DNA of 18,700 nucleotides from Deltaproteobacteria bacterium. Lineage in GTDB: Bacteria > SAR324 > NAC60-12. Position numbers and translations under genes: made by a program. Positions 7,150-15,157 of the stretch are shown here, piece by piece; the stretch's first letter is position 1, and each line of letters starts with the position of its first letter. The stretch is from the NCBI GenBank assembly GCA_002716165.1, contig PAZT01000036.1, forward strand, positions 1 through 18,700. Direction: 5' to 3'. A model generated the notes under the pieces. It worked only from the letters and a program-made list of their open reading frames with translations. It was not told where the DNA came from and ran no database searches.

Positions 7150-8526
7150 ATGGCAAATTCTCGCGACACCCATTTTCATAAGCTGGTAAAAAAACTGATC
7201 AATACCGAACGTACAAAGCTTTTGAAAAGTGTACTTGAACCATTGAATCCTGTTGAAATTGCCAACATACTACTTCAACTAAATCTTCAACATCAACTTA
7301 AAGTTCTTGAAATATTAGATCGTGAAAAGTCTTCTGAAGTTCTTAACAGTCTGCAGGGATCTCCATCTGTTCTAGGAAATATTGTTCAACAACTGTCCGC
7401 TGATCGCTTGAGTGATATGATTGAAGATATGCCTCAGGACGATGCAGCAGATTTTGTTGGACTTCTGGATGATGATAAAGCAGACGCATTACTAGAAAAA
7501 CTTTCAGAAAAAGATCGCGAAGAACTAACACAGTTGCTCAAATTCGATGAAGAAAGTGCTGGAGGTTTGATGACGCCTTATGTAGTTGCAATTAGAAAAT
7601 ACCAGACTGTTGCTGCTGCAATTAAAGAAATACAAAAATTTGTAAAAAAAGAAGGATTCGAATTATTTTATACTGCTTATGTTGTAGATGAACACGATCA
7701 TCTTATAGGAACAATAGGCACGACAGAGCTATTACTAGCTGAAAGGAATGCATTAATTGAAAATGTAATGAACCCAGATGTAGTTGCTGTTGATCAGGAT
7801 CTTGATCAGGAGGAGGTTGCTAGGATTGCTCAAGAATATGATCTTGTTGTTGTTCCTGTAATAGACAAACATTTAAAATTAATTGGAAGGGTTACACTGG
7901 ATGATCTAGTTGATGTTATCGTAGAGGAACACAATGAAGATTTAGGTCATTTAGCTGGAACTGGTCATGAAGAAGTTTCTGAAACCTCGGTTCTACGGAC
8001 TTCAGGAGACCGCTTACCATGGCTGCTAATTGGTTTGTTTGGAGGATTTTTAACTGCAATTGTAATGAGCTTCTATGAAAGTGCGATAATATCTCTTCCT
8101 GATGTAGCTTATTTTATTCCACTAGTAGCAGCTTTAGGTGGCAGTATAGGAATCCAATCATCAACAATTGTAGTACGTGGGTTAGCTACAGGAGCTATAC
8201 AAACAACTGATATACTTAGTCGTCTTTGGAAAGAATTAAGGGTTGGACTATTGAATGGGATTATATGTTCCATAATACTTACACTTATGTCACTGTACTT
8301 AACCAGTGATTTGGTTAGAGCGCTTACTTCTGGAATTTCATTACTGATTGTAGTTTGTTTTGCAGCAATTGTAGGTTCAACGATTCCAATAATTCTTAAA
8401 AGAATGAATATAGACCCTGCTTTAGCAACAGGTCCTTTTATTACCACTACAAACGATATTATTGGTATTGCTATTTATCTGGGACTTGCATTTAATGTTA
8501 GCTTTTCACCATTAATCAATAGTTAA
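7150..8526 (+). CDS. mgtE: Mg2+ channel/transporter MgtE
   Basis: Inner-membrane Mg2+-selective channel gated by cytoplasmic Mg2+. Domain order matches the family: an alpha-helical MgtE N domain (about 30-130), two CBS domains (about 135-255, beginning near SAGGLMTPYV), a connecting helix, then a five-helix membrane domain (about 288-450). The membrane domain has the conserved ALGGSIGIQ segment (328-336) and DPALATGPFITTTND (422-436); D436 is placed like the pore aspartate D432 of Thermus MgtE. At 458 residues the length is normal. No clear SD precedes the ATG, but the reading frame aligns with MgtE from near its start. I saw no M-box riboswitch, and the gap after pepA is too short for one. 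The next gene starts seven bases after the stop, suggesting co-transcription. Confidence 0.95.
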   Translation: MANSRDTHFHKLVKKLINTERTKLLKSVLEPLNPVEIANILLQLNLQHQLKVLEILDREKSSEVLNSLQGSPSVLGNIVQQLSADRLSDMIEDMPQDDAADFVGLLDDDKADALLEKLSEKDREELTQLLKFDEESAGGLMTPYVVAIRKYQTVAAAIKEIQKFVKKEGFELFYTAYVVDEHDHLIGTIGTTELLLAERNALIENVMNPDVVAVDQDLDQEEVARIAQEYDLVVVPVIDKHLKLIGRVTLDDLVDVIVEEHNEDLGHLAGTGHEEVSETSVLRTSGDRLPWLLIGLFGGFLTAIVMSFYESAIISLPDVAYFIPLVAALGGSIGIQSSTIVVRGLATGAIQTTDILSRLWKELRVGLLNGIICSIILTLMSLYLTSDLVRALTSGISLLIVVCFAAIVGSTIPIILKRMNIDPALATGPFITTTNDIIGIAIYLGLAFNVSFSPLINS

Positions 8527-8533
8527 TTTCTTA

Positions 8534-9538
8534 ATGCCTTTTGGAGATATTTTAGGACAAGAGCATGCAATCGAGTTGATTTGCCATGCGGTTAATAAGG
8601 ACAGAGTGCCCCACTCTTGGCTGTTCACGGGACAGGCAAATATTGGAAAATTTAAAACAGCTGTTGCCCTTACCCAAAAATTAAACTGTAGAAAAAAAAG
8701 TGATGACGCTTGTGGCAATTGCGATTATTGTCTACAGATCAAAGAGGATAATTTTCCTGATTTTCTAGTTCTTAGACCTGAGGGTAAATTCATTAAAATT
8801 GATCAAGTAAGGAAGTCACTAAACTGGCTAAATCTTCATCCAGATCAGGCAAACAAAAGGGTGTTAATACTTGATAAAGCAGAGAAATTAGGGCGGGAGG
8901 CAGCTAATGCTTTCCTCAAAACAATAGAAGAACCGGCGCCTAATACTATTATTATATTAATTTCTTTATCAAAAAAGCAGCTTCCAGAAACTATTGTATC
9001 AAGGTGTCAGCAAATCAGATTTCGACCCTTATCTAGTAAGATTACTAAAGATATTTTGCGCAAAAACCCCGATTTAACTGAAGAAATGGTAGAACTATTA
9101 AGCTCATATGGAATGGGAAGTGTTAAAGAGGATATGGCAAATAGTTTTGAGATTATGCAAACAGTTCAAAATACTACCATAAAATGGTTGACTTCATTTA
9201 AACCAGATACCCTCGAGGATTTAATGGGTACTGCTGAATTATGGGGCAAATCAAAAAATGAAGAATGGCGATTTCTACTTGATTTTCTTGAAACTTGGTT
9301 TCGTGATTTAGCATGGTTAAATTTTGGACTATCTGAAAATAAATTATTAAATCAAGATAATACTCTAAATATATATGGAGTTAGAGAGTTAAAGCAATGT
9401 AGGAAGTATTTTTCCCAACATCAAATATTTGAAATATTCAGAGAAGTTCAAGAATCAAGATCTGCTATAGATCTTAACGCAAATAAATCCCTGGCAATAG
9501 AATCATTGTGCCTGCATATTTATCGGACTGCAACATGA
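8534..9538 (+). CDS. holB: DNA polymerase III delta-prime subunit
   Basis: Clamp-loader subunit of the replicative polymerase. AAA+ architecture: FGDILGQEHA and the RVPHSWLFTG strand lead to a degenerate Walker A (GQANIGKF, 33-40, with F where S or T is usual). A four-cysteine zinc site follows (C52, C60, C63, C66). The Walker B-like strand is VLILDKAEKL (110-119), then AFLKTIEEPAPNTIIIL (126-142) and the SRC motif at 156-158. These are standard delta-prime/DnaX-family features; the short length (334) and lack of a DnaX tail argue for delta-prime over tau/gamma. Family members need not bind ATP, so the altered P-loop is acceptable. Its usual partner tmk is not adjacent. The C-terminal domain (about 210-334) is weakly conserved. 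Confidence 0.88.
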   Translation: MPFGDILGQEHAIELICHAVNKDRVPHSWLFTGQANIGKFKTAVALTQKLNCRKKSDDACGNCDYCLQIKEDNFPDFLVLRPEGKFIKIDQVRKSLNWLNLHPDQANKRVLILDKAEKLGREAANAFLKTIEEPAPNTIIILISLSKKQLPETIVSRCQQIRFRPLSSKITKDILRKNPDLTEEMVELLSSYGMGSVKEDMANSFEIMQTVQNTTIKWLTSFKPDTLEDLMGTAELWGKSKNEEWRFLLDFLETWFRDLAWLNFGLSENKLLNQDNTLNIYGVRELKQCRKYFSQHQIFEIFREVQESRSAIDLNANKSLAIESLCLHIYRTAT

Positions 9539-9593
9539 TCTCTTTACTAAACCTATGATATTCAAATTTTTAGAACAAGATTTATTTTCACGC

Positions 9594-10040
9594 ATGAAAA
9601 TTTTTTTATGTTTGGTGATATTTTTTTCAGGTATTTCAAACGCTATCGCTCGTCAACCTACAACTGCTGAACTTGAAGCAATACGCAAGGAAACCAAAAT
9701 TGTATTCCAAAGTTTTCTTCAACTTTGGCAGGAAGAACGATATTTTGAATTGTATGAATACGGTAAAAGACATTCTAAAAATCAGCTATCAATCGAAGAA
9801 TTTGCTACACGCATGGTTGAACTGGACTGGGTTCCTGTGGGATTGCTTCCTGAAAAAAATCCTGAAATGAATTACCGTTACAGGACGCTACTATATGTAG
9901 ATGCTGAAATATTGTTTCGTCATAAAAGCTTTATAGATTTGCAATTCAGCAAAAAACAATCTTTTTTATTACTTAAGGAAAAAGGCAAATGGCGGTTTGA
10001 CTTGCTTCAGATGATTCGTTCTCCCTTTTACTCCCCATAA
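9594..10040 (+). CDS. Small exported protein of unknown function, possibly NTF2-like
   Basis: I do not recognise this protein. The frame is open from an ATG at 9555, but I prefer the ATG at 9594: it directly starts a signal peptide (MKIFLCLVIFFSG, cleavage probably after SNAIA), whereas the longer form puts 13 acidic and polar residues in front. Neither start has a clear SD. The mature part is about 130 residues, with an amphipathic helix (KIVFQSFLQLWQEERYFELY), a helix around LSIEEFATRMVEL, and strands ending in a hydrophobic SFLLLKEKGKWRFDLL segment. Helices followed by a curved sheet with a KWR-type last strand recall NTF2-like or DUF-type periplasmic proteins; that is a fold guess only. 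It sits between holB (55 bases upstream) and recD2 (36 bases downstream) on the same strand. Confidence 0.75.
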   Translation: MKIFLCLVIFFSGISNAIARQPTTAELEAIRKETKIVFQSFLQLWQEERYFELYEYGKRHSKNQLSIEEFATRMVELDWVPVGLLPEKNPEMNYRYRTLLYVDAEILFRHKSFIDLQFSKKQSFLLLKEKGKWRFDLLQMIRSPFYSP

Positions 10041-10076
10041 GAAAATATTAATCATTTATAATTCTCAATAGTAGTA

Positions 10077-12284
10077 ATGTCGTTAGAGGAAGTAACATTA
10101 ATTGGGACCTTGGAAAAAATATTATACAGCAATCCTGAAAATGGATTTATTATTGGAACGTTTCTAACAGAAAATACTCTAAGACCTATCACAGTTAAGG
10201 GAGTTGTATACAATAATGTTATTCATGAGACTTTAAATTTAAAAGGCAACTGGGAAAATCACAAAATTTATGGTCGTCAATTCTCTTTCCGTGAATTCAT
10301 GCCAGTGGTCCCTTCATCAAAAGAAGGATTAATTCGCTATCTTTCTTCAGAAATGTTTAAGGGAATAGGAAAAAAAACTGCTCAGCGTATAGTTGACAAG
10401 TTCGGAAATGAAACTTTCAAAATTATCGATAATTCACCTGAATTACTCTCAAAAATAAAAGGAGTAAGTATTAAGCAACAAAAATCTTTACTTAACTCTT
10501 GGGAGGTGCAAAGAGGCCTAAGAGAAGTTATGACATTTTTGAGAGGACTTAGCATTTCTCATAGTTTCGCACAAAAGATTTATGCAAAGCATGGTATGAA
10601 TAGCATTCCCCTGATTAAGACTAACCCTTATTTATTAACTGAAATTTCTGGAATTGGCTTTCTTACAGCAGACGGAATTGCACTGAATATTGGATTTGAT
10701 AAAAATTCTCCAAATCGTGCAACTGCAGGACTACTTTATATGCTTGAAGAGCAGGTGCAAAACGGACACACTTGTTTCCCCTTGCCTGACTTGCTGGAAA
10801 AAACAGCCTCAGAGCTTCTTATAGGCAGATCTACCCTAAAAGAATCTCTAAATCAACTCATTGATGATCGTTTGATTCATTGTGCTGAACAAAATAATGA
10901 TAATCTAAGAAAACAAAAATTTATTACCACAATACGATATTACATGTCAGAAAAGCGAATAGCTGAAAATATATTTCGTATCTTAAAGAGCGAAGCTTAT
11001 ACAATCTTTGAACGTGAAACATCTTTAATTGATGAGCAGGAAAAAAAAGTTGGTTTAAAACTTGATCAAGTTCAAAGGGAAGCTGTAAGCGCTGTTCTTA
11101 AAAATAAGGTTTTGATTATTACTGGAGGGCCTGGAACTGGAAAAACAACTTTAGTAAGGTTTATTCTTGGCCTTATGCGTCCTAAAATTCCTTCTATAGC
11201 TCTTGCTGCTCCAACAGGTCGGGCTGCAAAACGTATTACAGAAACTACTGGTTCATCTTCATCCACAATTCACAGACTTTTAGAAGCTACGAACATGGGT
11301 TTTCAGCGAAACAGGGAAAATCCCTTAGATCATGAGATAATTATAATTGATGAAACTTCAATGATAGATACTTTGCTTATGGAAAGTTTATTGGAAGCTA
11401 TTCCGTCGACATCTCGCCTCATAATTGTTGGTGATGTAGATCAACTTCCCTCAGTAGGTGCTGGAACAGTATTGCAGGATTTTATCAAATCTGGTTCAAT
11501 ACCTGTGGTGCGACTGAATCATATATTTCGCCAAGCTTGTGGAAGTTTTATTACAGTAAATGCACACAAAGTAAGAATGGGTGAGATCCCTTCAGTAAAT
11601 AAATCACCCAAACATAGCGATCTAAAGAGTAACTTACATGATTATTATTTTATCGAAGAATCCAATCAGGATAAAATTGTTGAAAAAATAGTGCTGCTAA
11701 ACACCGAAAGAATCCCACAAAAATTTAAATTAGATCCAATTAAGGAGATTCAGGTACTTACTCCCATGCACCGAGGTATCACGGGGTCATTACAGCTCAA
11801 CCGTAATTTGCAAGAAAAAATTAATCCTGACGCAAAAGGGATTCAGCATCGAGAACAATGGTTTCGTGTGGGAGACAAGATTATGCAACAGCAAAATGAT
11901 TATGAAAAACAAGTATTCAATGGAGATTTAGGTAGAGTAGTTGACTGTGATCAAAATTCTAAAGAACTATATGTAAAATTTGATCAATCACATATCCACT
12001 ATAAATCAAATGAATTAGACCAATTAACACTTGCGTACGCAATCACAGTTCATAAATCTCAAGGAAGCGAGTATTCTGCTGTAATTATCCCTGTAACTAC
12101 TAATCATTACATGATGCTTCAACGTAATTTGCTTTATACTGCAATTACGCGGGGGAAACAATTAGTAGTTTTGATAGGGACATCTAATGCAGTACGCATA
12201 GCTGTAGAAAACCAAGGTAAATTAAACCGCTATACGGGGTTACTTAATCAAATTTCTGAATATAGGTATAATTATAAATTTTAA
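10077..12284 (+). CDS. recD2: RecD2-type SF1B DNA helicase
   Basis: ATP-dependent 5'-3' DNA helicase of the RecD2 (RecD-like, no RecBC) family, involved in DNA repair and replication-fork maintenance. The N-terminal part has an OB-like region (about 1-75) and helix-hairpin-helix motifs (GIGKKTAQRIV 96-106; GIGFLTADGIA 192-202), the extension that separates RecD2 from RecD. Helicase motifs: Walker A GGPGTGKTT (350-358), Ia APTGRAAKR (378-386), II IIIIDETSM (421-429), III GDVDQLPSVGAG (452-463), V LAYAITVHKSQGSEY (652-666), VI LLYTAITRGK (695-704). At 735 residues the length is typical. No recB or recC is nearby, as expected. The ATG has no obvious SD. The SBP gene starts 15 bases after the stop. 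Confidence 0.95.
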   Translation: MSLEEVTLIGTLEKILYSNPENGFIIGTFLTENTLRPITVKGVVYNNVIHETLNLKGNWENHKIYGRQFSFREFMPVVPSSKEGLIRYLSSEMFKGIGKKTAQRIVDKFGNETFKIIDNSPELLSKIKGVSIKQQKSLLNSWEVQRGLREVMTFLRGLSISHSFAQKIYAKHGMNSIPLIKTNPYLLTEISGIGFLTADGIALNIGFDKNSPNRATAGLLYMLEEQVQNGHTCFPLPDLLEKTASELLIGRSTLKESLNQLIDDRLIHCAEQNNDNLRKQKFITTIRYYMSEKRIAENIFRILKSEAYTIFERETSLIDEQEKKVGLKLDQVQREAVSAVLKNKVLIITGGPGTGKTTLVRFILGLMRPKIPSIALAAPTGRAAKRITETTGSSSSTIHRLLEATNMGFQRNRENPLDHEIIIIDETSMIDTLLMESLLEAIPSTSRLIIVGDVDQLPSVGAGTVLQDFIKSGSIPVVRLNHIFRQACGSFITVNAHKVRMGEIPSVNKSPKHSDLKSNLHDYYFIEESNQDKIVEKIVLLNTERIPQKFKLDPIKEIQVLTPMHRGITGSLQLNRNLQEKINPDAKGIQHREQWFRVGDKIMQQQNDYEKQVFNGDLGRVVDCDQNSKELYVKFDQSHIHYKSNELDQLTLAYAITVHKSQGSEYSAVIIPVTTNHYMMLQRNLLYTAITRGKQLVVLIGTSNAVRIAVENQGKLNRYTGLLNQISEYRYNYKF

Positions 12285-12299
12285 TGATTTTTATATAGA

Positions 12300-13469
12300 A
12301 TGAGTAGCTATATTTTGAGAATAATTTTGTACCTCTTAGAGTTCAAAGTAATGATAATTTTGTTTATTCAAATAACTCCAGAATGTTTAGCAGAAGGAGG
12401 AGTTTTTCCTAGGAAGATTGTTTTAGCTACTCACCAACCCCTAAGCGGACCTGCACAAGAATACTCTGAAATTGGTAAAGGCTCACTTGCTTTTTTTAAA
12501 TATGTCAATGATCAAGGGGGAATTCATGGACGTGCAATTGAACTAATAATGTTTGATGATCAACTAAAACCAGAAATTACGTTAAAAAAGTTTGTACCTT
12601 TTTCTTTCAAAAAAAATATTTTTAGTATTTTCAGTGGTATTGGTAATAAAACTAATCAGACTATTTATCCTTTTTTAAAACAACATAGAATTCCCAGTTT
12701 TTTCATTGGTTCTGACTTGCCAGAATTCAGTTTACCAGTTAGAAAGTATGTTTTTCCCTTTTTACCTAATGCTAATATTGAGGCACGCGTTTTGGCCAAA
12801 CATATAACAAATACGCATAAAGAACAGGAACTCATAATTTGGTATTCAGAAAAACCAATTTTTAAAAGGGCAGTAAAAACTTTTTCAAAAAATTTGTATA
12901 ATGTCCCCGCAAAGCTACTTCCTGGAAAAATTGGTAGGCTAGGTGCAGAGTGGAAGCTGATTGTAAAGAGAAAACCTGATCTACTGGTAGCATTGGGAAG
13001 TTTCAGTGATGTAATGAATTTTTTGAAAGCTGCCCCTAGACTAAACATTCCTGTATATACTGGACATGCTGTTGCTGATAGTCGGCTGCCAAAATGGCTA
13101 GGCAAAGGTTTTCATGAACAAGTACATTTACTTACAGCTTACCCACTAATTAAGGATACTAGTCATCCTGGAAATAAATTTCATTTTAAACTTATGCATG
13201 AATATGAACCAGATTTGAAACCAACCCGATGGACCGTTTACGGGCATGCAGTGGCAGAATTGATGGTAGAGGTTCTTAGGAGATCTGGGAGATCTTTGAG
13301 CAGATCAAAGTCAATTCTTGCTTCCGAAAATATAAAGAATTGGCAGGGAAAATTGCTTCCTCCAATATTTCTTGGAACTAACAACCACCTTGCTCTCACC
13401 ACTTTTCGTGTATCACAAATCCTAGAAGATAGGATCAATCATTTGTCTGATTGGATTGACGGGAGATAG
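12300..13469 (+). CDS. ABC transporter substrate-binding protein, branched-chain amino acid type
   Basis: Periplasmic ligand-binding protein of the Leu/Ile/Val-binding (Peripla_BP_6) group. The N-terminus is hydrophobic and ends in a cleavage-like site (ECLA before EGG, near residue 31); an internal ATG at 12351 (M18) could give a shorter signal peptide. After it come family features: ATHQPLSGPAQEYSEIGKG (43-61), then FFKYVNDQGGIHGRAIEL (65-82) and the DDQ at 86-88, the usual first-lobe pattern. Length 389 is normal. No permease or ATPase gene accompanies it here, so the transporter is encoded elsewhere or the protein serves another role such as a sensor. The ligand cannot be read from sequence; members bind amino acids, amides, urea or aromatic acids. 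Likely co-transcribed with recD2. Confidence 0.85.
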   Translation: MSSYILRIILYLLEFKVMIILFIQITPECLAEGGVFPRKIVLATHQPLSGPAQEYSEIGKGSLAFFKYVNDQGGIHGRAIELIMFDDQLKPEITLKKFVPFSFKKNIFSIFSGIGNKTNQTIYPFLKQHRIPSFFIGSDLPEFSLPVRKYVFPFLPNANIEARVLAKHITNTHKEQELIIWYSEKPIFKRAVKTFSKNLYNVPAKLLPGKIGRLGAEWKLIVKRKPDLLVALGSFSDVMNFLKAAPRLNIPVYTGHAVADSRLPKWLGKGFHEQVHLLTAYPLIKDTSHPGNKFHFKLMHEYEPDLKPTRWTVYGHAVAELMVEVLRRSGRSLSRSKSILASENIKNWQGKLLPPIFLGTNNHLALTTFRVSQILEDRINHLSDWIDGR

Positions 13470-13497
13470 TAGTTTAACTGCACAGGAATTCTCAAGG

Positions 13498-13506
13498 TGC
13501 TATAAT
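13498..13506 (+). promoter_or_regulatory. Extended -10 promoter of tsaC
   Basis: TGCTATAAT is a perfect extended -10 element (TGN then TATAAT). It lies in the 90-bp gap between the substrate-binding protein gene and tsaC and would start transcription near 13513, giving a leader of about 47 bases. No strong -35 is visible, which extended -10 promoters can do without. Confidence 0.45.
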
Positions 13507-13559
13507 TTTTCTTAGATAATACTTTCCTTGCTTAATTTCTAAAACTGAAATTTGAAAGA

Positions 13560-14189
13560 ATGACGGAACTGATTAAATACCCGTTCACATTTAATAACAA
13601 AAGTTTTGTAACTGACAGCTTGTCAGGAAAAAAAGTTTTAGCTTTTCCTACGGAAACAGTTTATGGAATTGGTGGGAATGCATTCTCAAAAGAAGTCGTC
13701 GATCGAATATACTTAATTAAGGAAAGACCAAGAAATAAACCTTTTCCATTACTAATTACAAATGAATGGGTGAGGGAACTATGTCATTGGAGTGATCCAA
13801 GGATTGATGATTTGATCGAAGCTTTTTGGCCTGGCCCATTAACTCTTATTTTGAAAATTAACCCAAACTTGCCCAAACACCTTAAAAATGTTTCAGGAAC
13901 ATTGGCAGTCAGGTATTCCAGTTCCTCATTAGTACAGAGCTTAATTGAATTGGGAGAATGCCCATTAATTGGGACAAGTGCTAACAAGACTGGATTTCCT
14001 ACCTACTCATCTGCAGATGAAATTTTAAGTCACATGAAGAGTGATGTTGATATTGTTATTGACGGATACAATAGTTCAAAGAATCTATCTTCAACAATTG
14101 TTCATTGTCTTACTGAACCTTTTCAAATCTTACGACAAGGAGTAATTTCATGGAAAGAAATTAATGATATCTGCAAGATAAATGAATAA
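13560..14189 (+). CDS. tsaC: L-threonylcarbamoyladenylate synthase (TsaC/YrdC family)
   Basis: Makes threonylcarbamoyl-AMP from threonine, bicarbonate and ATP, the first step toward the t6A modification at position 37 of ANN-decoding tRNAs. YrdC-fold motifs: LAFPTETVYGIGG (27-39), KERPRNKPFPLLI (54-66; KxRPxxKP is the nucleotide and threonine site), FWPGPLTLIL (89-98), the VSGTLAVRYS strand (111-120) and GTSANKTG (138-145). At 209 residues it is the short TsaC form, without the C-terminal Sua5 domain. It could be a YciO-like paralogue, but the intact KxRPxxKP motif favours TsaC activity. No SD is obvious. tsaB, tsaD and tsaE are not in the window. The convergent barrel gene begins 103 bases after the stop. 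Confidence 0.88.
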   Translation: MTELIKYPFTFNNKSFVTDSLSGKKVLAFPTETVYGIGGNAFSKEVVDRIYLIKERPRNKPFPLLITNEWVRELCHWSDPRIDDLIEAFWPGPLTLILKINPNLPKHLKNVSGTLAVRYSSSSLVQSLIELGECPLIGTSANKTGFPTYSSADEILSHMKSDVDIVIDGYNSSKNLSSTIVHCLTEPFQILRQGVISWKEINDICKINE

Positions 14190-14292
14190 ATTTTTTCAAA
14201 TGATTAAAAAAATTTTGTTTTGGTTTATTCTTTAATGATAAATTAATTTTTTAATTACAACATTATTTTATTTTTAGCTTCATAACTTTAAA

Positions 14293-15144
14293 TTAAAAAT
14301 ATACACCAACCGTAACTACAAATCCTGTAGGGGAATCCAAAATGTTAAACCATTTGTCCCTTCGTTCAAGAATATTTTGATCAAGTTTCTCTCTTGATCC
14401 AGAAATTTCACTCCACGTTTCCCAATGCTCGGTAACTTCAACGGACTGGCTCTCTAAAAAGCTTAAACGTATAATATCTATAGCAATAAATCCAATTTCA
14501 TTGAAACGTAACAAACCAGTACCTAGACTAAAAACTGTTGTATTAAAAAACATATCGAAAGTTGCTCTGCCAGAACCAGTTCGATTATAAGTCCTAGTCC
14601 ACAATTTTAATGATCTTTTCTCCCTAGCAGCTATAAGATATAAATTTTCACCGTAGAACCATTTCAAAAATTGAGTGTCACCACTTACCCTAGATGGTCC
14701 AAAATTTTCTTGACGCTCTTTTTCCCAAATTCCTAAATGCTTTGAATCACTTATTTCAAGACCAATTACTAAAGGTTCCCAATAAATTCCTACGCTTAAT
14801 GCTGGAGCAAGTATGATAACTGGGCTTAAACCATAACTTATTCCAAGCATGTAAGCATGAGAAGTTTCTATACGTTTTGCAGTTGTCATTATTTTACTTG
14901 CCTCTTCCGGATCGATGTAGGGGTCATCTTGAACTTCTATTTCGAAGTTTTCCTGGGCCAAAACTACTGTTGATAAAATTGAGAATAGTAAGACTAAAAA
15001 TAATTTTTTGCTAAAAGGGATAATAAGTCCCCCAAAATTACAAGTAATTTTAATTTGAAAAAAATAAATTTGTACGAAATTTTGCCTAAAGAGCAGCGCT
15101 ATTATAAGGTTTTTAATTTGAATTATGACATTTAACGGAGCCAC
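14293..15144 (-). CDS. Probable outer-membrane beta-barrel protein, unknown function
   Basis: The open frame reaches a GTG at 15144, but translation probably starts later. Residues 43-63 of the long form (PFSKKLFLVLLFSILSTVVLA, then QENF) are a textbook signal peptide; the 40 residues before it look like translated AT-rich noncoding DNA, and the GTG lies in a hairpin. No ATG, GTG or TTG occurs near the signal peptide. The best alternatives are ATC (15021-15019) or ATT (15024-15022), behind a minus-strand GGGGGA at 15033-15028. The mature part (about 220 residues) alternates hydrophobic and polar residues with Tyr, Trp and Gly (SHAYMLGISYGLSP, LYLIAARE, GFIAIDIIRLSF) and ends GFVVTVGVYF with terminal Phe, the classic signature recognised by the barrel assembly machinery. 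The family is unrecognised. It follows actF and may share its transcript or use the TATAAT at 15101-15106. Confidence 0.7.
   Translation of the reverse strand: MAPLNVIIQIKNLIIALLFRQNFVQIYFFQIKITCNFGGLIIPFSKKLFLVLLFSILSTVVLAQENFEIEVQDDPYIDPEEASKIMTTAKRIETSHAYMLGISYGLSPVIILAPALSVGIYWEPLVIGLEISDSKHLGIWEKERQENFGPSRVSGDTQFLKWFYGENLYLIAAREKRSLKLWTRTYNRTGSGRATFDMFFNTTVFSLGTGLLRFNEIGFIAIDIIRLSFLESQSVEVTEHWETWSEISGSREKLDQNILERRDKWFNILDSPTGFVVTVGVYF
15101..15106 (-). promoter_or_regulatory. Candidate -10 box of the barrel protein gene
   Basis: Reads TATAAT on the minus strand, about 75 bases before the proposed ATC/ATT start. The -35 match is poor. If real, it would mean bases 15034-15144 are promoter and leader rather than coding. 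Confidence 0.28.
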
Positions 15145-15157
15145 CTAGTGTTGGCTC
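15138..15157. repeat. GC-rich hairpin at the actF stop codon
   Basis: GAGCCA (15138-15143) and TGGCTC (15152-15157) form a perfect six-pair stem with an eight-base loop. On the minus strand it overlaps the actF stop (15158-15156) and contains the GTG at 15144-15142 proposed as the start of the next gene. No T tract follows. It could mark the 3' end of the ACIII mRNA as a processing or stability structure, and it would hinder initiation at that GTG. Confidence 0.5.

Noticed and set aside
12665..13105. 146-codon minus-strand ORF inside the substrate-binding protein gene
   Set aside because: Opposes a gene with clear family features; translation shows no known domain and no start signal.
14190..14292. 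Bidirectional terminator between tsaC and the barrel gene
   Set aside because: Only A/T-only stems (such as TTAATT with AATTA) are present; no GC-bearing hairpin with a T tract.
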